Source: PALSA-612 sp963791225
Lineage (GTDB): Bacteria > Actinomycetota > Thermoleophilia > Gaiellales > Gaiellaceae
Assembly (NCBI GenBank): GCA_963791225.1
Contig: CAWBRV010000003.1
Coordinates: 310,001-374,000, forward strand
Direction of reading: 5' to 3'
Length of the DNA: 64,000 nt
Shown here in pieces: positions 19,260 to 27,688 of the stretch; positions within the stretch are counted from its first letter, which is position 1, and each line of letters starts with the position of its first letter. A program made the position numbers and the translations under genes. The notes under the pieces were generated by a model. It ran no database searches. It was given only the letters and a program-made list of their open reading frames with translations, and was not told where the DNA came from.

Positions 19260-19733
19260 GTGAAGGAAGTCATCCTCACCAAAGAAGGCTACGACAAGCT
19301 CAAGAAGGAGATCGAGTACCTGTCGACCGAGAAGCGCCGCGAGGTTGCCGAGCGCATCCGCCATGCGCGCGACTTCGGCGACATCACCGAGAACTCCGAG
19401 TACGACGACGCGAAGAACGAGCAGGCCATGCTCGAGCACCGCATTGCGACGCTCGAGGAGCGAATGCGCTCGGCGCGCGTGATCTCGAAGAAGGACGTCG
19501 CCAAGGACGTCGTCTCGGTGGGCTCGACGGTGAGGCTGCGGGACGTCGAGGCGAACAAGACGTTCGAGTACAAGATCGTCGGCTCCGCGGAGGCGAACCC
19601 GTCCGAGAACAAGCTCTCGAACGAGTCGCCGGTCGGCAAGGCGATCATGGGCCACAAGAAGGGCGAGACCGTCGAGGTCACGGCCCCACGTGGCTCGCTC
19701 AAGTTCAAGATCCTCGAGATCAAGGCCGCGTAG
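19260..19733 (+). CDS. greA: Transcription elongation factor GreA
   Basis: 157 residues from GTG 19260, preceded by AGGAG at a good distance; an extension to 19239 would add seven non-conserved residues. The N-terminal coiled coil has LTKEGYDKLKKEIEYL and GDITENSEYDDAKNEQ, with the acidic tip residues that enter the RNA polymerase secondary channel. The C-terminal FKBP-like domain includes VGSTVRLRDVE and SPVGKAIMGHKKGE. It stimulates cleavage of backtracked transcripts. The leader hairpin upstream suggests attenuation control. Confidence 0.95.
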   Translation: MKEVILTKEGYDKLKKEIEYLSTEKRREVAERIRHARDFGDITENSEYDDAKNEQAMLEHRIATLEERMRSARVISKKDVAKDVVSVGSTVRLRDVEANKTFEYKIVGSAEANPSENKLSNESPVGKAIMGHKKGETVEVTAPRGSLKFKILEIKAA

Positions 19734-19736
19734 TTC

Positions 19737-19765
19737 GCCGACGAAAGTCGGCGCCTTCGGCGCCG
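19737..19765 (+). terminator. Paired hairpins after greA
   Basis: GCCGAC-GAAA-GTCGGC at 19737-19752 overlaps CGGCGCC-TTC-GGCGCCG at 19749-19765, so the two stems are mutually exclusive. No T-run follows. This is plausible as a terminator or mRNA 3' structure; the rest of the 19766-19880 gap holds further GC-rich inverted repeats (GCAGGG...CCCTGC around 19804-19840). Confidence 0.4.
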
Positions 19766-19880
19766 CTGACTTCCATCGGCATCCTGGGCCGGGTCCGGGC
19801 TGTTGCAGGGGAGGCGAGCAAAAGCCCGCCCTCCCTGCCTGGCCGAGTCCGACGGTTGTCGGGCGGCGCACCCTTGTCAG

Positions 19881-19904
19881 GGTGCCAGGCATGTGCCTGG
19901 CACC
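19881..19904. repeat. Palindromic repeat array, locus 4
   Basis: Two inverted units as at locus 3 but with CATG instead of CACGTG at the centre. It lies between greA and lysS, about 20 bases before the lysS start. Confidence 0.85.
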
Positions 19905-19925
19905 AGGGGTGTCTAGACTCGCGGC

Positions 19926-21305
19926 GTGGCCGGGCTTCCCAAGCGATTCCCCGACCGGGTCGAGGTCGCCGCCGTCCGCGCCGAGGCCGAGCCGCTCGAG
20001 CCCGGGGCCGAGGCGGAGACGACGCGCCGCCTGGCCGGCCGGGTCATGGGGCGCAGGGACATGGGCAAGATCGTCTTCCTCGATCTCGTCGACCGCTCGG
20101 GACGGATCCAGCTCCTCTGCCCGGCCGACCGCACCGGCCCCGTGGACGTCGATCTCGGCGACGTCGTCGGCGCTCAGGGCGCGCCGTCGAAGACACGTCG
20201 CGGCGAGCCGTCGCTGACCGTCGACGAGCTGACGCTGCTCGCGAAGATCCGTCGGCCGCTGCCCGACACCTTCCACGGCGTCACCGACACCGAGACGCGC
20301 TACCGCCAGCGCTACCTGGACCTGCTGATGAACGAAGAGTCGCGCGCCGAGGCGATGCTGCGTGCGCGGATGGTGACCGCGATCCGCGCCTACCTCGACG
20401 GCGAGGGGTTCGTCGAGGTCGAGACGCCGATCCTCCAGTCGCGCTACGGCGGCGGCTTCGCGGAACCGTTCGTCACCCGCTCGAACCTGCTCGACCAGGA
20501 CCTCTACCTCCGCATCGCGGACGAGCTCTATCTGAAGCGTCTGATCGTCGGCGGCCTCGAGAGGGTCTACGAACTGGCGAAGGACTTCCGCAACGAGAGC
20601 TACTCGTACAAGCACTCGCCCGAGTTCACTCAGGTCGAGTGGTACGAGGCCTATGCGGACTACCGCGACACGATGGAGCGCTGCGAGTCGCTCGTCGAGA
20701 GCGTCGCGCGGGCGACGAACGGCCGGACGACGACCACCTTCCGCGGGCACGAGATCGACCTGGCGAAGCCGTGGCAGCGCGTGCGCTTCCCGGACGCGCT
20801 CGAGGCGGCCGGGGTCTGGACGCGCGACGCCGGCGAGCTGCGCGCGAAGCTCGTGGAGGCGGGCGTCGACGTCGGACGCGACCAGAGCTGGTCGCAGCTC
20901 GTCGACCACGCCTACTCGCACTTCGTCGAGCCGGATCTGATACAGCCGACGATCGTCTACGACTGGCCGATCGAGCTGTCGCCGTTCGCGCGGACGACCG
21001 ACGACGACGAGACGATCGTCGAGCGCTTCGAGGTCGTCGTCAGCGGCATGGAGATCGCGAACGCGTTCAGCGAGCTGAACGACAGCGTCGAGCAGGAGCA
21101 ACGCTTCGCCATGCAGGAGGCCGAGCGCGCTGCGGGCGACGTCGAGGCCGAGCCCGGCGATCCGGACTACGTCGAGGCGATGTCCTACGGCATGCCGCCG
21201 AACGGCGGCTGCGGGATCGGCGTCGACCGGCTGGCCATGGTGCTCTCCGGCCGCGACACGATCCGCGACGTGATCCTCTTCCCGCTCCTGCGCGAGCGGG
21301 ACTGA
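19926..21305 (+). CDS. lysS: Lysyl-tRNA synthetase (class II)
   Basis: 459 residues from GTG 19926. The N-terminal OB domain is short (AGRVMGRRDMGKIVFLDLVD). Class II motif 1 lies around EGFVEVETPILQS. Motif 2 has AKDFRNESYSYKHSPEFTQVE near residue 221. Motif 3 is GGCGIGVDRLAMVLSG at the C-terminus. The EMEIANAFSELND-type lysine pocket is seen as GMEIANAFSELND. The usual length is about 490-505, so this is a compact form; the shortening is in the OB domain. It charges tRNA-Lys in the cytoplasm. Confidence 0.94.
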   Translation: MAGLPKRFPDRVEVAAVRAEAEPLEPGAEAETTRRLAGRVMGRRDMGKIVFLDLVDRSGRIQLLCPADRTGPVDVDLGDVVGAQGAPSKTRRGEPSLTVDELTLLAKIRRPLPDTFHGVTDTETRYRQRYLDLLMNEESRAEAMLRARMVTAIRAYLDGEGFVEVETPILQSRYGGGFAEPFVTRSNLLDQDLYLRIADELYLKRLIVGGLERVYELAKDFRNESYSYKHSPEFTQVEWYEAYADYRDTMERCESLVESVARATNGRTTTTFRGHEIDLAKPWQRVRFPDALEAAGVWTRDAGELRAKLVEAGVDVGRDQSWSQLVDHAYSHFVEPDLIQPTIVYDWPIELSPFARTTDDDETIVERFEVVVSGMEIANAFSELNDSVEQEQRFAMQEAERAAGDVEAEPGDPDYVEAMSYGMPPNGGCGIGVDRLAMVLSGRDTIRDVILFPLLRERD

Positions 21306-21345
21306 GCCGCTAAGCCTCAGGGCTGAATGTCCCGATAACACGGAG

Positions 21346-22707
21346 GTGGCGACTGTCGCTGATCCTCCCCTGCCGCCGTCCGAGCCCGCCGAGGGCCCGG
21401 GCCGGCGCCCGTCGGCCTTCCACTCGGCGGCATTCGCGTACTCGACCCAGATCGCGATCGCGGTCCTGTCGCTCTGCAACGTGCTCATCGTCGCGCGCGC
21501 CCTCGGGCCGTCCGGGAGGGGAGACGTGGTGTTCCTGATCACGATCGCGATCCTCTCCAGCCAGTTCGCGAGCCTGAGCGTCAGCGAGGCGATCTCCGTC
21601 CACGCGGGCCGGGATCCCGAGCGGCGTCCGACGCTCGCGGCGAACGCCGCGGTCCTGGCCGTCGTGCTCGGGCTCGCCGCGGTCGCGGCGCTCGTCCTGT
21701 TGATGGTCGGCCTGCCGGGCGTCGGGCCGCACCTGAGCCTCGGGCTCCGGGCGTTGGCGCTCGTCGTCGTCGCGCCGCTGATCCTGCAGGAGTACCTATC
21801 CCGGCTCGCCATGGCGGACTACCGCTTCGCGGTCGCCAACGTCTCGTACCTCGTGCCAGCCGCCGTCCAGGTTCTCGGCAACGGCGTGCTCTACGCGGCG
21901 GGCCAGCTGACCGTGGGTCGCGCGATGCTCGTCTGGGTCGCCGGCTGGATCCTGTCGCTGGCTGTGCTCGTCGTCGACGTCGTCAGGTCGGGCGCCGGCT
22001 TCGGGCGTCCGGACGTCGCGCTCGGGCGCAGCATGGTCGGGTTCGGCCTCAAGGCTCACGGCAGTCGGTCGCTGACCTGGGGCAACTTCCGGCTCGACCA
22101 GTGGCTCGTGGGCGTGCTGGCCGGCAGCAGCGAGCTCGGTCTCTACAGCGTCGCCGTCGCGTGGGCCGAGGGACTGTTCCTGCTCCCCCAGGCAATCGCC
22201 ATCATCCAGCGACCGGACCTTGTCCGGGACGATCCCGCGGTCGCAGGGCGGCGGGCGGCGACCGGATTCCGTCTCGCCGCGCTCGCGTCGATTCCGCTCG
22301 TCCTCGGGCTCGTGGTGCTGGCGCCGTTTCTGTGCACGACCGTTTTCGGGGCGGAGTTCGCCGGCTCGGTCGAGATGCTGCGCGTGCTCGCGGCCGGCGG
22401 CTTCGGGATCGTCGCCGCGAAGGTGCTCGGGAGCGCCCTGATCGCCCAGAGGCGGCCGCTGCTCGAGACGATCGCGACCGGCGCCGCATTCGCGGCCACC
22501 GTCGTGCTCGACATCGTGCTCATCCCCGGCCACGGTGGGCTCGGCGCGGCGATCGCCTCGACGGCTGCCTACAGCGTCGGCGGCCTCGTGGTCGCGGTTA
22601 TCGCCGCGCGCACGCTCGGCTTCCCGCTCGCCGACCTCATGCCCACGCGCAGGGACCTTCTGTCCACGCAAGGGATCGTCGGCATCTTGCGGAGGCGGAC
22701 GGCGTGA
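21346..22707 (+). CDS. Polysaccharide flippase, Wzx/MVF-type membrane transporter
   Basis: 453 residues from GTG 21346 (GGAGG just upstream). About 12-14 hydrophobic segments. The N-terminal part FAYSTQIAIAVLSLCNVLIV and ARALGPSGRGDVVFLITIA is typical of the oligosaccharide flippase/MATE-like superfamily. These proteins move undecaprenyl-linked glycan units across the membrane. It is the first gene of the surface-polysaccharide region and is coupled to the sulfotransferase (GTGA overlap). Confidence 0.82.
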   Translation: MATVADPPLPPSEPAEGPGRRPSAFHSAAFAYSTQIAIAVLSLCNVLIVARALGPSGRGDVVFLITIAILSSQFASLSVSEAISVHAGRDPERRPTLAANAAVLAVVLGLAAVAALVLLMVGLPGVGPHLSLGLRALALVVVAPLILQEYLSRLAMADYRFAVANVSYLVPAAVQVLGNGVLYAAGQLTVGRAMLVWVAGWILSLAVLVVDVVRSGAGFGRPDVALGRSMVGFGLKAHGSRSLTWGNFRLDQWLVGVLAGSSELGLYSVAVAWAEGLFLLPQAIAIIQRPDLVRDDPAVAGRRAATGFRLAALASIPLVLGLVVLAPFLCTTVFGAEFAGSVEMLRVLAAGGFGIVAAKVLGSALIAQRRPLLETIATGAAFAATVVLDIVLIPGHGGLGAAIASTAAYSVGGLVVAVIAARTLGFPLADLMPTRRDLLSTQGIVGILRRRTA

Positions 22708-23693
22708 GCGGCAACGGCACCGGATCGGTTCGCCCGGCCTTCATCCTCTCGCTGCCCCGGACGGGCTCGACGCTCCTGCAGCGGATCCTGGGGTCGCACG
22801 AGGAGATCGGGACGTCCTCCGAGCCCTGGTTCCTCCTGCCACAGCTCTACGCGCTCCGGGAGCGGGGCGTCCACGCCGAGTACGAGCACGAGACCATGGC
22901 CCGGGGGACGCGCGGGTTCGCGGAGGCATATCTCCCCGAAGGCGAGGCGAGCTACCTCCGCGGCGTGCACGATCTCGCTCTGCGCCTGTACACGGAAGCC
23001 GCGCCGGGAAAGACGTACTTCCTGGACAAGACTCCGCGCTACCACCACGTGGCGGCGGAGCTGCTGCGGATCTTCCCGGAGGGCAGGTTCGTGTTCCTCT
23101 GGCGCCACCCGCTCGCCGTCGCCGCATCGCTGATGGAGACGTTCGCCGGCGGCCGTTGGAACCTCGACTCATACTCCGCCGACCTGTTCGGCGGTCTCGA
23201 GCATCTGGTCGACGCCTACCGCGAGAACGAAAGCAGGGTGATCGCCGTCCGCTACGAGGACCTCGTCGCCGAGCCGGACCGGGAGATCAGACGCGTCCTG
23301 CGCTACCTCGAGGTTCCGGACGGCGAGACCGGGGTCGACCGCTTCCAGGAGCTCGAGCTACGGAACCGCGAGTACTGGGATCCGACCGGGCCGGTCAAGT
23401 ACCAGAGCGTCAGCACCGATCCGGTGCAGCAGTGGAAGCCCACGATGAGCAGCCCGCTGCGGCGGGCGTGGTCGACGCGCTACGTGCGCTGGATCGGGCG
23501 GGAGCGGCTGGCCGTGATGGGCTACGACCTCGACGCGATCCTCGCGGAGATCGACGCGCTGCCCTTCGGTGTCAGGCACCTCGTCTCGGATGCCGTCGCC
23601 GCCGCTGCCGGACACAGCAAGCGACGCGTCCGTTCGCGGATCCTCAGGACGCCTTTCCCGCTCTGGCGGCCTCGCGCGGCGCCGGGCGGCTGA
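22704..23693 (+). CDS. Sulfotransferase (PAPS-dependent)
   Basis: 329 residues from GTG 22704. The 5'-phosphosulfate loop is FILSLPRTGSTLLQRILGS near residue 14. The 3'-phosphate region is FVFLWRHPLAVAASLMETF, and VIAVRYEDLVAEP is a further family motif. It likely sulfates a glycan or lipid-linked sugar, given the flippase just upstream. No PAPS synthesis genes are in the window. It is convergent with the minus-strand sugar operon, overlapping its last gene by 50 bases. Confidence 0.85.
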   Translation: MSGNGTGSVRPAFILSLPRTGSTLLQRILGSHEEIGTSSEPWFLLPQLYALRERGVHAEYEHETMARGTRGFAEAYLPEGEASYLRGVHDLALRLYTEAAPGKTYFLDKTPRYHHVAAELLRIFPEGRFVFLWRHPLAVAASLMETFAGGRWNLDSYSADLFGGLEHLVDAYRENESRVIAVRYEDLVAEPDREIRRVLRYLEVPDGETGVDRFQELELRNREYWDPTGPVKYQSVSTDPVQQWKPTMSSPLRRAWSTRYVRWIGRERLAVMGYDLDAILAEIDALPFGVRHLVSDAVAAAAGHSKRRVRSRILRTPFPLWRPRAAPGG

Positions 23694-24639
23694 CCGCGCC
23701 CCGGACGCGCCGGCGCAGGCCGCGGCGCGAGATCCAGCTGACGCCGCCGGCGTAGGTCGCGGGATCGATCGGGGCCAACGGGTGCTCCCGGAGGGACTTG
23801 CCGAGGCTCGCGAGCGCGGCGACGGACTCGCGTCGCGCCGCCGCGTCGACGACGCAGCGGGCATGCGCGGCGAAGCGCACTCGGCGGCGCTCGAGGGCGG
23901 GGAAGTCCGCCGGCAGGACGCGCTCGGCCGCGTCGAGCAAGGCGAGCCTGTGCTCGCCCCAGCGCAACCGCACGTCCTGGCTCGTCTGGCTCGCGTGCAC
24001 GCGGTAGGCGGCGTCGCACCCCGCCAGGTAGCCGACGTCGAAGCGGGCGGCCAGACGGAGCCACATCTCGTAGTCGTAGAAGAGCACCGAGGCGTCGTAC
24101 GCGGGGCCGACCGCCTCGTAGCACGTGCGGGGCACGAGCACCGCGGGCGTGCAGATCATGTTGAAGCGGTAGAGCTCGCGAAGAAAGGCGATTCGATCCT
24201 GCAGTCCCGGCTCGAGCTCCGCGGGCGAGCGGTAGAGCACGGCGCCGGACGGATCGATGAAGTCGCAGTCCGAGAAGACGAGCCCGCAAGACGCGTGTGC
24301 GTCGAGGAACGCGATCCGCCGCTCGAGGAACGTCGGTCCCCAGCGATCGTCGTCGTGGAGGATGCCCACGTAGCGCGCGGTCGCGTTGCGCACGAGCCGG
24401 CTCGAGTTGCCGGCACCGCCGACGTCCTCGCCCACGACGACGTGCGAAACCCGCGGGTCGGCGAGGTGGGGCTCGACGATGCGGGCCACGAACTTGTTTC
24501 CCGTGCCGTTCTCGGAGATCGTCAGCCGCCACGCCTGGAACGTCTGCCCGAGCACGCACTCGATCGCCTCGGCCAGGTAGGCGGGCCGCCCGCGCGTCGG
24601 GATGCCGACGTCGACCACCGCGTCCTGCGCCACGGTCAC
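23644..24639 (-). CDS. Glycosyltransferase family 2
   Basis: 331 residues from a GTG overlapping the stop of the epimerase upstream. The GT-A fold shows VVDVGIPTRGRPAYLAEAIE, the nucleotide-binding HDDDRWGPTFLERR (DxD-type HDDD) and GLVFSDCDFIDPSG. The C-terminal third is Arg-rich and helical. It is predicted to transfer an activated sugar, probably the product of this operon, to a growing glycan. It is the last gene of the coupled minus-strand operon. Confidence 0.85.
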   Translation of the reverse strand: MTVAQDAVVDVGIPTRGRPAYLAEAIECVLGQTFQAWRLTISENGTGNKFVARIVEPHLADPRVSHVVVGEDVGGAGNSSRLVRNATARYVGILHDDDRWGPTFLERRIAFLDAHASCGLVFSDCDFIDPSGAVLYRSPAELEPGLQDRIAFLRELYRFNMICTPAVLVPRTCYEAVGPAYDASVLFYDYEMWLRLAARFDVGYLAGCDAAYRVHASQTSQDVRLRWGEHRLALLDAAERVLPADFPALERRRVRFAAHARCVVDAAARRESVAALASLGKSLREHPLAPIDPATYAGGVSWISRRGLRRRVRGAVSRPAPREAARAGKAS

Positions 24640-25694
24640 CGCCCGGCCTGCGCGAAGGCCCGCTCGCCCGGAAGGCGCCAGCGGAAGTCGTCGTCGATCC
24701 GGCCGCTCGAGAGCAGGTGCTCGATCTGCTTCAGCCGGGTGAACCGGCGCGAGCGGAAGTCGTCCTCGGTCAGACCGGCCAGTTGGAAGATCTCGAGCAG
24801 CTCCCGCGCGCCGAGCTCGGCATTCCAGTCGCAGCGGAACCCGGGCAGCGCCTCCTGGATCCGTCCGAACGAGACGCGGTAGCTCCGCTGGTCGGGGCTC
24901 TTGCCGCCGACCGTGACTGCGCAGCCCGGGAAGACGCCGGCCACGATCTCGGCGACCTCTCGGATCTGGTAGTTGGCCGTCGGATCGCCGACGTTGAGCA
25001 CGAGTCCGTGGACACGCTCTCGCGGCGCCTCGAGGGTCAGCGCGATCGCCTTGCAGATGTCGAGCACGTGAACGAGCGGCCGCCAGGGCGTCCCGTCCGA
25101 CTCCATGCGGATCTCGCGAATCGTCCACGCGAGCCCGCAGAGGTTGTTGAGGACGATGTCGAAGCGAAGGCGTGGGGAGGCCCCGTACGCGGTCGCGTTC
25201 CTGAGGAACGTGGGGGAGAACGAGTCGTCGGCCAGGTTGCCCACGTCCCGCTCGACGAGCCGTTTGCACTCGGCGTACTCGGTCTGCGGGTGGAGCGGAG
25301 AATCCTCGTCGACGAGGTCCTGCTCGGCGGCGCCGTACACGCTGCAGGAGGACGTGTAGACGAACCGCTGCACGCCGGCGGCGCGGGCGATCGAAGCGAG
25401 ATGGACGGAGCCGCGATGGTTGATCGTCCGCGTCACGTCGGGAGCCAGTTGGCCGAGCGGGTCGTTCGAGAGCTCGGCCATGTGCACGACGGCTTCGAAG
25501 CCGCGGAGATCGTCGACGGTCAGCTCGCGGATGTCCCTCGGAAGCGTCTGCACCTCGACCGGCGCGCCGTCGTAGAGCCACGCCGACCGGTAGAAGCCGG
25601 TGTCGACGCCGACGACGTCGTGTCCGCGCTCGACCAGATAGGGTCCGAGCAGCGTTCCGATGTATCCCTGCGTGCCGGTGACGAGCGCTCTCAC
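24636..25694 (-). CDS. NAD-dependent epimerase/dehydratase (extended SDR)
   Basis: 352 residues. The Rossmann loop is RALVTGTQGYIGTLLGPYL, and the YxxxK catalytic pair is in TEYAECKRLVERD after SSCSVYG. LNVGDPTANYQIREVAEIV and the C-terminal extension agree with sugar-nucleotide dehydratase/epimerase relatives. The substrate is probably a CDP- or dTDP-hexose intermediate, judged from the neighbours. It is coupled by 4-base overlaps to genes on both sides. Confidence 0.87.
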   Translation of the reverse strand: MRALVTGTQGYIGTLLGPYLVERGHDVVGVDTGFYRSAWLYDGAPVEVQTLPRDIRELTVDDLRGFEAVVHMAELSNDPLGQLAPDVTRTINHRGSVHLASIARAAGVQRFVYTSSCSVYGAAEQDLVDEDSPLHPQTEYAECKRLVERDVGNLADDSFSPTFLRNATAYGASPRLRFDIVLNNLCGLAWTIREIRMESDGTPWRPLVHVLDICKAIALTLEAPRERVHGLVLNVGDPTANYQIREVAEIVAGVFPGCAVTVGGKSPDQRSYRVSFGRIQEALPGFRCDWNAELGARELLEIFQLAGLTEDDFRSRRFTRLKQIEHLLSSGRIDDDFRWRLPGERAFAQAGR

Positions 25695-26575
25695 GCGGCC
25701 GCCTCCAGGAGCTCTGCCTCGATCAGCGCGTCGGCCGCCGCCCTGATCTCGCGGAAGCGCAGGCCCGACCGGTTCGCGATCTCGAGCAGCGTGTGGCGGC
25801 CGTCGGACAGGTTGAGCACCCAGAGCAGCGCCAGCTCGTCGGTGCTCGAGCTGACCCGGCCGACCCGCTCCCTGTTTCGGTGCAGCCAGACGATCGCGCC
25901 GATCGTGCCGGGCACGAACAGGAACCGGTAGGAGAGCCGCCGGGGAAGCGGCGTCAGATGCTCGGCCAGAAGAGCTGCGATCGCGATCCCGGACAGGTTG
26001 TCGTTGGCGAGCGACGGGTGACAGACATGCGTTGAGATCAGTACCTCGTCGGTCGTCTCTCCCTCCAGGAAGTACTCGCCGTAGGTGAGGTGCCCGTCCT
26101 CGAGCGTGCTGTCGACGACGACGTCGTAGTCACCGTCCGCGAGCCCGAGCAGGGTCGAATGGCGTACGCAGAATCCCCAGTCCTCGGCGTAGTACGAGGT
26201 GCGATAGGGGATCCACTCGGGATGCTCCGGGATCGAGGTGAGACGGCCGCGGAGCTCGGAGAGGGGCATGCGCGCGCGCACGGGAACGCTGTAGCCGACG
26301 ACGTGGAGGTTCGAGCCGGCGAAGTCGACGACCCGCCGTCCGTCCGCGTCCGTGATGTGCGCGTCGGCGATGTTCCACTCCTTCGGCACAGTCCAGTCGA
26401 AGGCCTCGGTACCCGTCGGAACCTCGTGAACCTCGAGCGGGATCCGCTCGGAGACACGGCGGAGGGTCTCGCGGACTCCGTCACCTGTCAGGCTCCGACA
26501 GATCGGGTAGAGGTCTGCGACGAGCTCGTACAGCTCGTGGGCGGCGGTTGTCCTGGCGGCGCTGAGGTCGATCAT
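25691..26575 (-). CDS. DUF4910/M28-like aminopeptidase-fold protein with internal deletion
   Basis: 294 residues. The N-terminal part (LYPICRSLTGDGVRETLRRV, FDWTVPKEWNI, STHVCHPSLANDNLSG) matches the DUF2172/DUF4910 aminopeptidase-like family, with His and Asp zinc ligands visible. After LHRNRERVGRV the protein jumps to a winged-helix C-terminus (ALLWVLNLSDGRHTLLEIA). In relatives I recall, about 130-150 residues including the second catalytic half (HTSADN-type region) lie between. The junction is near 25850 and the frame is intact. It is often linked to polysaccharide operons. Function here may be lost or non-catalytic. Confidence 0.7.
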   Translation of the reverse strand: MIDLSAARTTAAHELYELVADLYPICRSLTGDGVRETLRRVSERIPLEVHEVPTGTEAFDWTVPKEWNIADAHITDADGRRVVDFAGSNLHVVGYSVPVRARMPLSELRGRLTSIPEHPEWIPYRTSYYAEDWGFCVRHSTLLGLADGDYDVVVDSTLEDGHLTYGEYFLEGETTDEVLISTHVCHPSLANDNLSGIAIAALLAEHLTPLPRRLSYRFLFVPGTIGAIVWLHRNRERVGRVSSSTDELALLWVLNLSDGRHTLLEIANRSGLRFREIRAAADALIEAELLEAAA

Positions 26576-27035
26576 CGATGCCGGACGTCCCAGTCGTACG
26601 GGATGTCGTTCCCGAACGGGTCGAGTCGGGTCGTCCTCTTCGGATCATGGGCGTGCGTGCAGCAGTTGGCAACCAGGGCGTACGGCTCGCTCATGCCCTT
26701 GAACCCGCTCCAGACGCCCGGCGGGATCACCACGAGCGAGTAGTCGTCGGGCCCGAGGAAGACCTCCTGCACGGCGCCGTGGTCGACGAGCCCTCCCGGT
26801 CGTCGAACAGGGCGAGCTTGATCCGACCGGCGACACAGGCGTAGTTCAACGTCATCTCGACGTGGCGGTGCCAGCCCTTGACGACCCCGCGATAGACAGT
26901 CGTGAAGTAGATCTCGCCGAAGCCGCGGAAGTGCGGATCGTCCGTGCGGAGCATGTGCAGGATCGTCCCGCGCTCGTCCGGGATCCGGTCCAGCGGGACG
27001 ATCTCGACTCCCTCGATCACGCTCGCCGTGGTCAC
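26572..27035 (-). pseudogene. dTDP-4-dehydrorhamnose 3,5-epimerase-like cupin, one frameshift
   Basis: From GTG 27035 the frame reads IEGVEIVPLDRIPDERGTIL, IYFTTVYRGVVKGWHRHVEM and KLALFDDREG. One base is then missing at the CCC run 26791-26793, and the continuation LVDHGAVQEVFLGPDDYSLV, VIPPGVWSGFKGMSEPYALV ends at 26572. Together they make a 154-residue RmlC/WxcM-type sugar epimerase-isomerase of normal length. It is coupled on both sides (GTGA and ATGA overlaps). A deletion in a run of C fits a base-calling error or a recent mutation. Confidence 0.75.
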
Positions 27036-27688
27036 AGCACCACCTTCCGCGAGTAGAACGCCTCGGCGCGGCCGGCGGGCGCGTTCGACTCCATGCCCCG
27101 GAGGCGGAGCATCGCCTCGAAGAGATCACGCGTGAACCAGCGCTTGCCGCGCTGGCTCGCGAAGTGGGTGAGGAGCGCCTCGATCTTCCGCGAAGAGATC
27201 GACTCGCTCAGAGGCACGAACAGGTTGGGCGAGCCGACATCGCCGTCGTACTTCGGGATCTCGTACTCGAGGACGAGGTGGTCCCGGAAGGTGTTCCACG
27301 TCAGCTCGCACACGAGCCGGTGATCCTGGTGGAGGTCGAACCGCTGGTGCGTGAAGACGATGTCGGGTGAGACCTCCGTCTTCAGGCGCTCGAAGTAGTC
27401 CTTGATCTCCGCGCCGGCGTACGGGAAGTAGCCGTCCCGGAAGCGTTCGACCTCTACGCGGGAGGAGTCGAAGCCGGCCGTGAACTCTCCGGCGCTCGCC
27501 CGGGCCTCCGCGGCCCGCTTGCCGTCGCCGCTGAGGACGATCCACGTGACCGAGGCGTCCGGATCCGTCTCCGCGAGCCGAAGCAACGTCCCGCCGCAGC
27601 CGATCTCGATGTCGTCGGCGTGGGCGCCGATCGCGAGCACGTTCAGCGGGCCCTCGATCGAGCCGGTGTCGAGCCGCAGCGCGAGCAT
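27032..27688 (-). CDS. PIG-L family deacetylase
   Basis: 218 residues from ATG 27688, sharing one base with the rfbF-like stop (TGATG). A 21-codon extension is not supported. Zinc motif GAHADDIEIGCGG (AHPDD-type) and the second ligand region FTHQRFDLHQDHRLVCE are present. Family members remove N-acetyl groups from amino sugars or related metabolites. In this operon it probably acts on an N-acetylated sugar, or on the product of the acetyltransferase-like partners. Confidence 0.88.
   Translation of the reverse strand: MLALRLDTGSIEGPLNVLAIGAHADDIEIGCGGTLLRLAETDPDASVTWIVLSGDGKRAAEARASAGEFTAGFDSSRVEVERFRDGYFPYAGAEIKDYFERLKTEVSPDIVFTHQRFDLHQDHRLVCELTWNTFRDHLVLEYEIPKYDGDVGSPNLFVPLSESISSRKIEALLTHFASQRGKRWFTRDLFEAMLRLRGMESNAPAGRAEAFYSRKVVL

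Noticed and set aside
19167..21812. 881-codon open frame antisense to greA, lysS and the flippase
   Set aside because: It spans three unrelated real genes and their intergenic repeats, so it cannot be a gene.
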